From Brevundimonas huaxiensis (GTDB taxonomy: Bacteria > Pseudomonadota > Alphaproteobacteria > Caulobacterales > Caulobacteraceae), in the NCBI RefSeq assembly GCF_014218725.1, contig NZ_JABBJE010000001.1:806001-870000 (forward strand): 64,000 nucleotides of DNA. The letters run 5' to 3'. Positions 35,501-44,217 of the stretch are shown here, piece by piece. Position numbers and translations under genes: made by a program. The notes beneath the pieces are model-generated. The model was not told where the DNA came from, searched no databases, and worked only from the letters and a program-made list of their open reading frames with translations. Each line of letters begins with the position of its first letter. Within the stretch, counting starts at the first letter, position 1.

Positions 35501-35950
35501 TCAGTTCGCCGCCCCGAACGACCGCTCCTCAGCCTCCCGGCCGTGAGGGTCATGCTCGGCCCGGCCCGAGACGATCCGCGCCGCGGTGTCGTCGAGCATC
35601 CGCTCGATGCGCCGGTCGACGGCGGCCTGCACCGTGGGATCCTGGTCGCCGACGCCGTCCGGGAGCCGGACGAACAGCGCCCGCGCGACCTCCACCACCA
35701 ACTCCTGAATGATCTGCATGTCCTGTCGAGTGGACCGCATATGGCCCTTGAGGGATTGCTCGAGCGCCAGGAGCCGGTCGTCGGGGTCAGCTTTCGGGTT
35801 TCCCTGAAGACCCCGCGCGATGGCGTGTCCGGCGGCCTGACTGATCGACACGCGGCCGGATCGCGCCTCACGGCTGAGACCGGCGATGATCTTGGGATCG
35901 CTGAGATAGACCTGAACGCGGCAGGTCTGCACCGGCGCGCGCCTAACCAT
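35501..35950 (-). CDS. CopG-like ribbon-helix-helix protein of tra operon
   Basis: A 149-residue protein between traG and trbB, the usual place for a CopG/ribbon-helix-helix regulator or accessory transfer protein. The N-terminus (RVQVYLSDPKIIAGLSREARSGRVSISQAAGHAIARGL) fits a beta strand plus two helices. The C-terminal half is helical. It overlaps the end of traG by 8 bases. It may autoregulate the transfer operon or help load DNA. Confidence 0.75.
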   Translation of the reverse strand: MVRRAPVQTCRVQVYLSDPKIIAGLSREARSGRVSISQAAGHAIARGLQGNPKADPDDRLLALEQSLKGHMRSTRQDMQIIQELVVEVARALFVRLPDGVGDQDPTVQAAVDRRIERMLDDTAARIVSGRAEHDPHGREAEERSFGAAN

Positions 35951-37817
35951 CGCCCTGCCCTTTCAGATGATCGAGGACGGCGTCCTGCGCCGCCATCTCC
36001 TGAGCCACGCGTCCGTAGATGTCCGCGGCGCGCGCGGCGACCTTCTTGTCGTCCATCGCCGCCACGATCTCCTTGAACAGGGGAAGGGCGGCTTCGGCGT
36101 CCACGCCGAGGCTGCGACGGCCGGCCCACGGATGGGGCGCGGGCGTCGGCGCGTCGACGCCGACGGCCTGGTCGGGCGGCGGCAGAGCGGCTCTCGCCTG
36201 GAACGGCCGGCGGCGATCGTACTGGAGCTTGCGGGCGCGCAGAGGGCGCTGGCCCGCGGCGAAGATGAGCTGGACATCGTCGGGCAGAGCGCGCACCTCG
36301 CCCGGCTCGAGCAACGGGCGGTCGATCTGGGACCGGGACACGGTGCTGCGTCCCGCCGCCAGGCCGGCGGGCGCGCTGCGGCTTTCACGCGTCTCTCCGA
36401 TCGTGCCGGTGAGTTTGGAGACCTTGTCCTGGGTCAGCGGATCCAGCGCCGAGAAGGCGGTGTAAATGGCGCAATTGTCGAGGATCGTGTTGTTGGCGCC
36501 GTAGGTTTCGATGATGTCGTTCAGAGACTGGGCGACGAACATCACCTTCACCCCGTAGCCGCTCAGCAGCCGCAGGGATTTCTCGAAGAAGCTGACCCGC
36601 CCCAGCAGGGGAAACTCGTCCATCAGCATCAGGAGCCGGCGCCGCTTCGGCCGCCCCGCCGCATCCCGGGCCTCGTCCACGGTGAGAGCCTGGGCGGCGG
36701 CGTAGAACAGGAGCCGCACCAGCGGCCGAAGCGCCGCCGCGTCCGCCGGCGCGACCTGGATGTAGAGCGAAACCGGCGCCTCGGCGCACATCAGGTCACC
36801 CAGGCTGAAGTCGGAGGCCGAAAGCGCGCGCTCCACATCGTCGCCGGCGAGCCATTTCAGGTAGGACCGGGCCGTGCCCTGGACCGAGGTCCGGAATCGA
36901 TCGTGCATGGCGGCATAGCCCCGCACGGCTGTTCGGATGAAGGGGTGGGTTTCAGGCTCGCGGTTCGGACCCGACCGGTGCAGCGCCTTGACCATCACCT
37001 CGGCCGTGTCGTCGAGGTCGGCGAGCAGTTCGCGCACCTTTAGCAGAGTCTTGTCGGCATCCTCGGCCGTGTAGAGGACATGCAGGATCACCGCCTCCAG
37101 GATTTCGGAGGCCGCCTTGTCCCAGATGGCCTCGTCATCCCGGACGCCCCCGGGGTCGGCGAGGATCGAAACCAGCCGCTGGACCTGGGCCAGTTCTCCC
37201 GGGCCGGGTTGAATTTCCGCGAGGGGATTCCAGCGGGCTGACGCAGGATCGCGCGGGTCGAAATAGAGCGCGTGGGAGAAGCCCGACCGCCAGCCGGCCG
37301 TCTCGCGCCAGAGCTCCCGCTTGGGATCGTGGACCAGCACGCTCTCGCTCCACAGCAGCAGCGTCGGCGTGACATGCCCCCTCCCCTTGCCCGACCGCGT
37401 GCCGCCCGTCACCAGGGTCGGCCGCATGTCGACGGTGGCGAGGAGCCGCCCCTTCAGCTCCCCGAGGGCGCACCCCGCGCCGGCGAGCAGGCCGGCGGCC
37501 CGGGCCTCGGCCAGGCCGCCCCATCCACGGATGCGCCGGCGGGATTCCTCTCCGCGCGTGAGCAGGCCTGCGCCCAAGCCGCCCATCACCCCCAGCAGGA
37601 TCAGGAAGGCGCTGGACGAGAAGGCCTCCGGTTCGGCCCCGCCGAACTGCCTGCGCCAGCTGAGGATGCGCCACGGCGGATAGATGCGAACCTCTTCCGA
37701 CACCGTCCAGCCGTCGCCCAGCACGGGATCGTGGCGATAGGTCCAGGCGAAGGTCTGGGTGGCCAGCTGCAGGCCGGCCGCCAACCCCGCCCCGAGCAGG
37801 ATCAGCCGAAGGATCAT
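35943..37817 (-). CDS. traG: TraG, type IV coupling protein (VirD4-like)
   Basis: A 624-residue inner-membrane ATPase that hands the relaxase-DNA complex to the secretion channel. There are two N-terminal hydrophobic regions (LRLILLGAGLAAGLQLATQTF; LILLGVMGGLGAGLL), Walker A TGGTRSGKGRGHV and Walker B LLMLMDEFPLLGR. The start overlaps the regulator gene stop (ATGA). Confidence 0.93.
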   Translation of the reverse strand: MILRLILLGAGLAAGLQLATQTFAWTYRHDPVLGDGWTVSEEVRIYPPWRILSWRRQFGGAEPEAFSSSAFLILLGVMGGLGAGLLTRGEESRRRIRGWGGLAEARAAGLLAGAGCALGELKGRLLATVDMRPTLVTGGTRSGKGRGHVTPTLLLWSESVLVHDPKRELWRETAGWRSGFSHALYFDPRDPASARWNPLAEIQPGPGELAQVQRLVSILADPGGVRDDEAIWDKAASEILEAVILHVLYTAEDADKTLLKVRELLADLDDTAEVMVKALHRSGPNREPETHPFIRTAVRGYAAMHDRFRTSVQGTARSYLKWLAGDDVERALSASDFSLGDLMCAEAPVSLYIQVAPADAAALRPLVRLLFYAAAQALTVDEARDAAGRPKRRRLLMLMDEFPLLGRVSFFEKSLRLLSGYGVKVMFVAQSLNDIIETYGANNTILDNCAIYTAFSALDPLTQDKVSKLTGTIGETRESRSAPAGLAAGRSTVSRSQIDRPLLEPGEVRALPDDVQLIFAAGQRPLRARKLQYDRRRPFQARAALPPPDQAVGVDAPTPAPHPWAGRRSLGVDAEAALPLFKEIVAAMDDKKVAARAADIYGRVAQEMAAQDAVLDHLKGQGDG

Positions 37818-38449
37818 GGCCCCTCGTCCTCCCCGCCCTCCCCGCCCGGACGACCCGCGACGTCCATCGACAGGAGCGCCGCGGAGCGGCCGCGACGATA
37901 ATGATACGCCCGCAGGCCTTCGCGGAGTTCGCCATTGGCCCGCGTCGCCGCCAGCTCAAGAAGATCGTCAGCTTCGGCGTCGAGGTCCGCGAAAATCCGG
38001 CGCTCCGCGCTCCGGAACGGGGTCAGCTGGCCATCAACGCGGTGATAGGCGTCAAGCAGGGCGCCGTTCCCGGTCCGTCGCACCAGGCTCTCGAACAAGT
38101 CCTGCAGGTCGGTCACGGCGGCGCCGTCGCGCGCGGGTGATCGCCCGTAGCCGGGCAACCCCGCGGTCAGGTCGAGCGCGGCTGACAGATAGGCCAGGCG
38201 CAGATCGTAGCGATCCCGCACCGCGCCGGCGTCCAGACGGGCCGCCAGAAACCCGCCCGCCGGTCCCCGCTCGATCAATCCCTCCCCGCAGAGCCAGGCC
38301 AGCGCTTCCCGAACCGGCGTCGTCGACAGGTCGAGACGACGCGCCTCCTCGACGATGACGATCGACTGACCCGGCGCATAGCCGCCGGCCCGCGCTCGCT
38401 CCCGAATTTGGTCGAGGGCCTTGAAGAAGGGGTCGCGACTTTTCGCCAT
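37814..38449 (-). CDS. GntR-family regulator at head of transfer operon
   Basis: A 211-residue transcription factor. The winged helix (PFFKALDQIRERARAGGYAPGQSIVIVEEARRLDLSTTPVREALAWLCGEGLIERG) is typical GntR, followed by a helical C-terminal region of FCD-like size without obvious metal ligands. It is the first gene of the leftward transfer operon and is coupled to traG, so it probably controls conjugation genes. The start at MAKSRD was chosen because it leads directly into the DNA-binding domain. Confidence 0.8.
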   Translation of the reverse strand: MAKSRDPFFKALDQIRERARAGGYAPGQSIVIVEEARRLDLSTTPVREALAWLCGEGLIERGPAGGFLAARLDAGAVRDRYDLRLAYLSAALDLTAGLPGYGRSPARDGAAVTDLQDLFESLVRRTGNGALLDAYHRVDGQLTPFRSAERRIFADLDAEADDLLELAATRANGELREGLRAYHYRRGRSAALLSMDVAGRPGGEGGEDEGP

Positions 38450-38646
38450 GACGGTCTCCGGCTCCCGCGCGCCCGACGCACGCGGCATATAACCGCTCGC
38501 CAACAAGTTGCGTGGTGTCCGGATGCAGACTCGCCGCATATCGGCGTTGGGGCCGCCGCTATGTGGCGGGAATCGATTTGAAACGGAGAGGTGATCGCCG
38601 ATAAGTCGGCGAACCGAAAATCATCAGCTAACGGAGGGAGCAAGCT

Positions 38647-39132
38647 TTGACGTCCAGACGAATGCAGCCGCAGCGCGATAGCGATGTGCTCTCCAAGGCC
38701 CTGAAGCTGGTGCGCCGTCACCGCCGCATGACGCGCGCGGTCGTGGCCCGCGGCATGCAGATGGCGCTGCGAACCTATGATCGCTTCGAAGCGGGCGGCC
38801 GAAGTCTGAACCTTGATTACATCCACCGTTTCGCGGCGGCCACGCGAAGCGACCCTCATGCCATCGTCATGGCGGTCGCGGTCGGTTCGCCCGAGCTGGC
38901 GCTGCGATGCGCCGACAACAAGCTGGTCACCGCCCTGACCATCGGCGGTCAGCGCTTCAACGCCCTGCTCGGCGACGACCTCGCCCGGCTCGAGGCCCGG
39001 CCGATCATCTTGGCGGTCTGCGCCATGTACGACGCCCTGCTGGCCGAGAGCGACCGGCAGCAGGCCGCCAAACGCTGGCTCGAAAACGGCGTTACCGATC
39101 TCGCGCAAGTCCGCCCCGAACCAGGCCGGTAG
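38647..39132 (+). CDS. XRE-like regulator upstream of lasso peptide genes
   Basis: A 161-residue protein beginning with TTG, supported by GGAGGG about 8 bases upstream; the ATG at 38662 is an alternative. The N-terminus has a helix-turn-helix (LSKALKLVRRHRRMTRAVVARGMQMALRTYDRFEAGGRSLNLDYIHRFAAATRSDP) and the C-terminal helical half is unassigned. It ends 91 bases before the lasso precursor on the same strand and diverges from the transfer operon. It could regulate either; the AT-rich dyad immediately after its stop is a candidate target. Confidence 0.7.
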   Translation: MTSRRMQPQRDSDVLSKALKLVRRHRRMTRAVVARGMQMALRTYDRFEAGGRSLNLDYIHRFAAATRSDPHAIVMAVAVGSPELALRCADNKLVTALTIGGQRFNALLGDDLARLEARPIILAVCAMYDALLAESDRQQAAKRWLENGVTDLAQVRPEPGR

Positions 39133-39135
39133 AAA

Positions 39136-39150
39136 TATATTTCGAATATA
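39136..39150. promoter_or_regulatory. AT-rich dyad upstream of lasso precursor
   Basis: A perfect inverted repeat TATATT-TCG-AATATA stands out in GC-rich surroundings, 4 bases after the XRE-like gene and 74 bases before the precursor start. It may be an operator or part of the precursor promoter. No protein has been shown to bind it. Confidence 0.45.
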
Positions 39151-39181
39151 GTTTTGAGACTTCGACATCCGGGCGCTGACT

Positions 39182-39207
39182 GTGTTCGCCACGCTCGTGG
39201 CGAACAC
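39182..39207. repeat. Perfect 12-base inverted repeat before lasso precursor
   Basis: GTGTTCGCCACG, CT, then CGTGGCGAACAC: two exact 12-base arms with a 2-base centre, ending just before the precursor ribosome binding site AAGGAG. In DNA it could be an operator; in RNA it would form a very stable stem abutting the translation start. It could act as a transcript-protecting 5' hairpin or a translational switch. Confidence 0.7.
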
Positions 39208-39223
39208 TTGAAGGAGAACCGCG

Positions 39224-39343
39224 ATGAAGACGACCACACTGCGCCTCATCCGTTTCGGCGCCGCTTCGGCGCTGACGCGTGATCTCGAAACCGGTCTCGA
39301 AATGGAGATCCAGGTCTTCGACAGCCGCCATCCGGCGGGTTGA
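39224..39343 (+). CDS. Lasso peptide precursor (A gene)
   Basis: A 39-residue precursor with AAGGAGAA 7 bases upstream. The in-frame TGA at 39209 excludes a longer protein. Leader MKTTTLRLIRFGAASALTR (19 residues) ends in Thr-Arg, with the Thr at the penultimate position that lasso leader proteases need (compare ASAETR of astexins). The predicted core DLETGLEMEIQVFDSRHPAG has Glu at position 9, so an Asp1-Glu9 nine-residue ring would leave an 11-residue tail; Glu7 is a second possible acceptor. Asp at core position 1 and the short leader are unusual. The maturation genes follow directly. Identity rests on the leader end, size and neighbours. Confidence 0.82.
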   Translation: MKTTTLRLIRFGAASALTRDLETGLEMEIQVFDSRHPAG

Positions 39344-39352
39344 GTCATGAAG

Positions 39353-39381
39353 GTGGACGACGGTCGCCGACCGTCGTCCAC
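39353..39381 (+). terminator. Strong hairpin between precursor and B gene (attenuator)
   Basis: GTGGACGACGGTC, GCC, then GACCGTCGTCCAC: perfect 13-base arms and a 3-base loop, starting 10 bases after the precursor stop and ending 19 bases before the B start. There is no T-run after it, so it is likely a partial terminator or 3' stabiliser that yields excess precursor mRNA over the enzymes. Such intergenic hairpins are known from other proteobacterial lasso loci. Confidence 0.75.
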
Positions 39382-39400
39382 TTACCTGCAGGTCGAGGAC

Positions 39401-40045
39401 ATGGCTTCAGAACTCTTCTTGTCGGACGGAGTTTTCATCGCTCAGATCGAAGACGATATCGTCGTTCTTGATGTCGAGGCCGACGCCTACCATTGCCTTT
39501 TGGATGCGACCCAATGGATGGTGGTCCATCAAGACGGTCGTGTGATCGTCGGCGACCCTGGCGTCGAGCACGATCTCACCGCGGCAGGCTTCTGTGTCCG
39601 AACCACTTCACCGCGCACAGGGAGGATTGGACTTCACCCGCCCCGCCGCGAACTCGCTATTCCGAGCCAAGCGCCGAGGTTGTTATCGCTGGTTGCCGCC
39701 GCCTCCCTAGTTCGGTCCACTTGGGCCTTCCAAAATCGTCCTCTTGCACAACTTATTGCGCCGCCTTCCGTACGTGGTCGCGATCGTGCGCTACCTGAGG
39801 ATGGCCTCGAACGGGCGGTCGCCGCGGCTAAGGCGGCGTTGCCCTGGGTCCCCGGAGAAGGCGAATGTTTGCAACGGGCATTCGAACTTCGTCGCTTCCT
39901 TGCTGAGAAAGGGTTCGGCACTACCTGGATGTTCGGCGTCAAGACTTGGCCCTTCGCAGCACATTGCTGGCTGCAGATCGACGACATGGTGGTGGGAGAC
40001 ACCGTCGAGCGGGTCAGCCGCTACACTCCGATCATGGCTGTCTGA
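39401..40045 (+). CDS. Lasso peptide B protein: leader-binding domain fused to leader protease
   Basis: A 214-residue fused B1-B2 protein. Residues 1-80 fit the PqqD-like leader-recognition domain (GVFIAQIEDDIVVLDVEADAYHCL). Residues 95-214 are the transglutaminase-like cysteine protease: Cys156 in EGECLQRAFELRRFL, His188 in FAAHCWLQI and Asp200 in VVGDT. It removes the leader and presents the core to the cyclase. I chose the ATG at 39401 over 39347 because the earlier start would translate the intergenic hairpin; the close GAGG makes this tentative. The cyclase gene follows after one base. Confidence 0.9.
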   Translation: MASELFLSDGVFIAQIEDDIVVLDVEADAYHCLLDATQWMVVHQDGRVIVGDPGVEHDLTAAGFCVRTTSPRTGRIGLHPPRRELAIPSQAPRLLSLVAAASLVRSTWAFQNRPLAQLIAPPSVRGRDRALPEDGLERAVAAAKAALPWVPGEGECLQRAFELRRFLAEKGFGTTWMFGVKTWPFAAHCWLQIDDMVVGDTVERVSRYTPIMAV

Positions 40046-40046
40046 C

Positions 40047-41798
40047 ATGGGCGATTATCTCCTTGTTCAGGCAGACCACGACAATGAGGAGACGCGGACT
40101 CTCTCGTCGGAACTGAAAGCGCGTGCACAGGCGCAAGGTCTGTCCATCAGCGTGCTCGGCCCAGCGCTTTGGCTTGGGTTGGGCGGACCGCATAGACCGC
40201 GGCTGTCGGAGTTCGGACACTGGCGCCTGATCGGGGACGTGATCGAGCGCAGGAATCCGTCCTTGGATGCACTGAGCGATACGGATGACTACGCCGGCGA
40301 GCGCGAACTCCTCAGGCACGTCTGGGGGCGCTTCGTCGGGATCCGGCTGGACCGCGGCCGGCTGTCTCACCTGCTGCGGGATCCTTCCGGCGCGCTTGAA
40401 TGCCTGACGTGGTCGCAAAGCGACCTGACCTTTGTCGCGTCCGACGCGCCTGACTGGCTGGTTCGAACGCTGCGGCCGGGATGGACGATCAACGTCTCCC
40501 GGCTGGACGCCGCTCTAAGAGATCCTGTGATGGCGTCTGGGCCGCTCTTGCTCAACGGGCCTGTCGCGGTTGCCCCAGGTGCGGTCCAACCAATGCCGAC
40601 ACATCGAGGAGAGGCCGTCGCCCTTTGGCGACCGGTCGACGTGGCGCGTCGCAGCCTTGGCTCCGCACCCGACCTGCAAACTGCCGCGCGATCCATCAGA
40701 GCTGCTGTGTGTGAAGCCGTGGAAGGCCTCGGCCGCCTGTGTCAACCTATCGCCGCAGAGGTGTCCGGAGGGCTCGACTCCAGCGTCGTCGCCGCGTGTC
40801 TGACGCAGGCTGATATCGACGTGAGGCTCTGGCTCAATGCGTATGGAGCAACCGCAGAGGCGGATGAAAGGGCCTACCTGGCGACGCTGGCGAGGCAGCT
40901 CGATATTCAGCCTCAGTCGGTTCCTCATGCCACCAGCCCGCTGTCCGAAGACATTTTGGAGGCGATATCGCAGGGTCTTAGGCCGGGCCTTGCCGCGCTC
41001 GATCCACACCACGATTTGGATTGGGCGGAGCGGATATCGGCCGCTGGCGCCGTCGCGGTCCTAACGGGCAAAGGCGGAGACTCGATCTTCGTTCAGGCGA
41101 CCGAGGATGTCTTTGCCGATCTTTGGGCTAGCCGTGGTTGGCTTTCTTTCTGCCACCCGGACGCCGTGCGCCTGGCCGCCGCGACCGAAAAGTCGGTCTG
41201 GTCGCTTGCTCAAGGCGCTCGGCGACGCCTTCGCGCGGACCCGTCCCCGCCTCTGCGGGACGAAGGTCTGCTCGCGCCGACCTCATCGCAGCGGGAAACT
41301 CATCCGTGGCTCATCGGCACGGAGATCTTCGGCCCTGCCAAGCGGCTGCAAATCGTTGGGGTGGCGAACGTCGTGGCCCGCCATGGGCCGTCGCTCCTGA
41401 CGCAGACCATCGACGTCAGACACCCCCTCTGCTCCCAACCCGTGCTTGAGGCCTGTCTTGCCCTACCGGCTCCGCTGCTCACGACTGGCGGACGGGATCG
41501 CGGGTTGGCCCGTCTCGCCTTCAAGGATCGTCTGCCATCAGAGATTTTCGGGCGTCGAACCAAAGGCAATATGACCCGCATCTATGCACGAATGATTTTC
41601 GAAAATCTCGACGTGCTCCGCCCTTGGCTGATCGAGGGCCGGCTCGCTGCCTTGGGTGTCATCGATCCGGTCGCCGCCGACCGCCGTCTCACGCGCGAAA
41701 ATCTGATCTGGCATGGCCGATATTCTGCGATCATTGTCGCGGCGGCGTTTGAGGGCTGGGTTCGGGTCTGGGAGCGTCGCCTTTCAGCGAGGGAATGA
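40047..41798 (+). CDS. Lasso peptide C protein: macrolactam synthetase (asparagine synthetase-like)
   Basis: A 583-residue ATP-dependent enzyme that adenylates the ring-acceptor carboxylate and closes the lasso ring. The C-terminal asparagine synthetase domain has the ATP-binding SGGLDSS at residues 240-246. The N-terminal glutaminase-like domain lacks a catalytic Cys at position 2 (it begins MGDYLLV), as expected for a cyclase needing no glutamine. The start at 40047 sits one base after the B stop; an open frame back to 39744 is only a shadow of B. Its last 68 bases overlap, tail to tail, the isopeptidase gene. Confidence 0.92.
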   Translation: MGDYLLVQADHDNEETRTLSSELKARAQAQGLSISVLGPALWLGLGGPHRPRLSEFGHWRLIGDVIERRNPSLDALSDTDDYAGERELLRHVWGRFVGIRLDRGRLSHLLRDPSGALECLTWSQSDLTFVASDAPDWLVRTLRPGWTINVSRLDAALRDPVMASGPLLLNGPVAVAPGAVQPMPTHRGEAVALWRPVDVARRSLGSAPDLQTAARSIRAAVCEAVEGLGRLCQPIAAEVSGGLDSSVVAACLTQADIDVRLWLNAYGATAEADERAYLATLARQLDIQPQSVPHATSPLSEDILEAISQGLRPGLAALDPHHDLDWAERISAAGAVAVLTGKGGDSIFVQATEDVFADLWASRGWLSFCHPDAVRLAAATEKSVWSLAQGARRRLRADPSPPLRDEGLLAPTSSQRETHPWLIGTEIFGPAKRLQIVGVANVVARHGPSLLTQTIDVRHPLCSQPVLEACLALPAPLLTTGGRDRGLARLAFKDRLPSEIFGRRTKGNMTRIYARMIFENLDVLRPWLIEGRLAALGVIDPVAADRRLTRENLIWHGRYSAIIVAAAFEGWVRVWERRLSARE

Positions 41799-44208
41799 CG
41801 TCTGGGCTTCGGGGCATCGTTCTCTCGAGCCAGCCGAAAATCTCGGCGTATCGGTCACGGATGTTCGCGGGACTCGTCAAATGGTGATGCTCGCCCCAGT
41901 AAGTGACCAGTCTCGCGTCCCGACCGAGTCGAAAGAGAGCGCTGAAGACGCGTTCCATCTGTGACATCGGCACATAGTCGCGATCGGCGGTCATCAGCAG
42001 GACCGGCGCGGTAATCCTATCCACCGTGAGGTAGGGGTTACGGTCGATATAGGCCTGGGGGTCTTCCCAAGGCGGCGCTCCGATAGCGCCCTGACCGACC
42101 TCGACCCATCCCTGCTGATTGACCATCATCAACCCGTCTTCCGGGAGTGATCGAGTGGCGGGGACGAACTCGCCCCATTCGCCGAACTGGTCCACGGCTG
42201 CGGAACTGATGATATACGACCGATACCTGTCAGACCGTGCTGCGACGCCAAGCGCGGCGTGGCCGCCAAAGCTGTGACCAAGAACCGCCATGCGGTCACG
42301 GGGCAGACCATCGTAAGCGTCGAGCATGGCGTCTACCGCGAGATCCACGCTCCGCGTGTAGTATTCGGCGCCAACCGCCGAAGGCTTGTCGACCGGTATT
42401 GCAGGCGTGAGCACCGCGTAACCCGCCCCGGCGGCGACGGCTGCACGGAACCCGTAAGCGAGCCTCGCAGGCCCGTACCACCCTCCGTCATCGACTGCCC
42501 CCGGATAAACCTCAACAATCACACCACGCGCGGCGTCGGCGCCGCCTTCAGGCAAGAAAAGCCAGCTGGTGACGGGTCGCCCGAAGACGTCAAGATGTGG
42601 AACTGCGGCCGGCTGCGTGAGGGTTACGTCGGAAAGCTGGCTGTTCACTTCGCCTACTATTGTGGTGGTGTTGACGGTATGAAGCTGCAGGGTCTCAGAC
42701 AGCCCCGAACGGACCAGCGCCAACGCGCCTTCTGGTGCAGCGGCTACCACGCGTTGGCTGTCGCTTCCGCCGGCATTGAAACTGCGGACCCTTCCGTCAG
42801 GCCACACGATCACCGCTCGTCCAAACTCATCCAAGGCTGTGACCCAAGGCATCCTCGATGCGTCATTGGCTTTGAGCCGCATCACCTTGTGGGCGTCTGG
42901 ATCGATCCAAGCCCTGAGCGACAAATCGGAGGTAAGGCGCCGCGTGTTCGACATGGTCGCCGACCACAGCGCGCCGTCAGCGACGAACAGAAGTCCGCCA
43001 GCGTGGGTACCCGCAACCTGGCTGGGCGGGCTGGACATCTCTGCTGTCAGAACCTTTGGCTCACCGTCATCGAGGCCCCACCAATCCCACCGGCCGCCGC
43101 TCGATTGTTGGGCCCTCAGCACCGGCGTCGATCCGGACCAGTCAGCCCGCACGCCTCTGAGAATCTGCGCTCCCTCACCCGCACTCAGACCCGGGGCCGG
43201 CAGCTTAGACGCTCCGCCGAATCCCACCCGGTACAAGCCGCCCTCTTCCCAACGCGCCTCATCTTCTCGCGCCCAGACCAGGACCTCCGTCGAATCTGGC
43301 GACCATCTCAGTAGGTGAGGCGCGATGTCGACCGCGTCGATCATGCGGTTGGAAGCCCTACCTTCGATATCTAGCAAGGTCAGACGTTGCCTGAACGCGC
43401 TCTGCGCTTGCAGCAACGCCGCTTGATCTACTGGCACAGGCTCGTTCGCCGACACAATCGCGATTCGACGACAATCTGGGGAGACCGCAAAGTCACGAAG
43501 CCGGCCTTTAACGAGGATTTCCGCCTGACCGCTGCGAACGTCGATCCGAACCAGCGCCGACGCCGGTTCCGGTGTTTCCGGCGTGGCGACCCCTCCGCGG
43601 GTATTCAGGACCGTGCGCGACGGCTCGCGCCCGGCTCGACTGCGGTCCCAAGCTTCGACTAGTCGAAGCTGACTCCCGCCGTAGTAACGTAGAATGCCCG
43701 GCAGGCTGCGGTCCGGGCGGGTCATCACGATGAGCTCGTCTTCGGACAGCCATGCGATGTCGGCGCCTGTGAGGGGAATCTCGGGCGTCAGTCCCGTCCA
43801 TCGCACAGAGCGGTCCGACATCGACATGACTCCGACCTCGAGCTCGCCGTCCTGAAACCGCCAGAGGGCGAGGCGGCTACCCGCAGGCGACCAAGTCGGT
43901 CGCAGTAGGCCTGGCCCTGTATCGGGAAGGAGCTGACTGGCGGCGGCTTCCGGGCGTGATAGGTCAACCAGCCAGAGCGTGGTGACGGCCCAACCCGACC
44001 GGTTTCCAAAATCGAAGCGAGGGGCGGTCCCGTATGCGACCTGCCGCTCATAAACTGCCCATTGTCCGGATGGAGATATCGCCGCTCGTCCGATCGCCTC
44101 CAAACCGATGACATCGTCGACGGCCAACGGGCGAGGCTGGGCCCAAGCTGATGATGCGCTCAGCGCGAGCACAATCACCGCCACAAAGGCCTGATGCAGG
44201 GAGGACAT
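41731..44208 (-). CDS. Lasso peptide isopeptidase (prolyl-oligopeptidase family)
   Basis: An 825-residue exported S9-type hydrolase with a signal peptide (VAVIVLALSASSAWA), a beta-propeller of about 550 residues and an alpha/beta hydrolase domain. The catalytic triad is Ser646 (GHSFGGHAALG), Asp about 742 (LLMTADRDYVP) and His about 775 (WGEHHHLTS). In astexin-type loci the homologous enzyme cuts the ring isopeptide bond to linearise the lasso peptide. Family membership alone would allow a dipeptidyl peptidase; position next to the C gene and TonB receptor makes the isopeptidase role likely. It starts 9 bases after the receptor gene. Confidence 0.87.
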   Translation of the reverse strand: MSSLHQAFVAVIVLALSASSAWAQPRPLAVDDVIGLEAIGRAAISPSGQWAVYERQVAYGTAPRFDFGNRSGWAVTTLWLVDLSRPEAAASQLLPDTGPGLLRPTWSPAGSRLALWRFQDGELEVGVMSMSDRSVRWTGLTPEIPLTGADIAWLSEDELIVMTRPDRSLPGILRYYGGSQLRLVEAWDRSRAGREPSRTVLNTRGGVATPETPEPASALVRIDVRSGQAEILVKGRLRDFAVSPDCRRIAIVSANEPVPVDQAALLQAQSAFRQRLTLLDIEGRASNRMIDAVDIAPHLLRWSPDSTEVLVWAREDEARWEEGGLYRVGFGGASKLPAPGLSAGEGAQILRGVRADWSGSTPVLRAQQSSGGRWDWWGLDDGEPKVLTAEMSSPPSQVAGTHAGGLLFVADGALWSATMSNTRRLTSDLSLRAWIDPDAHKVMRLKANDASRMPWVTALDEFGRAVIVWPDGRVRSFNAGGSDSQRVVAAAPEGALALVRSGLSETLQLHTVNTTTIVGEVNSQLSDVTLTQPAAVPHLDVFGRPVTSWLFLPEGGADAARGVIVEVYPGAVDDGGWYGPARLAYGFRAAVAAGAGYAVLTPAIPVDKPSAVGAEYYTRSVDLAVDAMLDAYDGLPRDRMAVLGHSFGGHAALGVAARSDRYRSYIISSAAVDQFGEWGEFVPATRSLPEDGLMMVNQQGWVEVGQGAIGAPPWEDPQAYIDRNPYLTVDRITAPVLLMTADRDYVPMSQMERVFSALFRLGRDARLVTYWGEHHHLTSPANIRDRYAEIFGWLERTMPRSPDVIPSLKGDAPRPEPSPQTPPRQ

Positions 44209-44217
44209 GGGACGCCC

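Noticed and set aside
38275..39381. Leftward 368-codon frame across the lasso precursor
   Set aside because: It is antisense to the XRE gene and precursor, starts inside the intergenic hairpin and joins the GntR gene out of its true start; no domain beyond the GntR shadow.
39744..40046. Upstream extension of the lasso cyclase
   Set aside because: It overlaps the B protein in another frame and has no ribosome binding site; the ATG at 40047, one base after the B stop, fits the family length.
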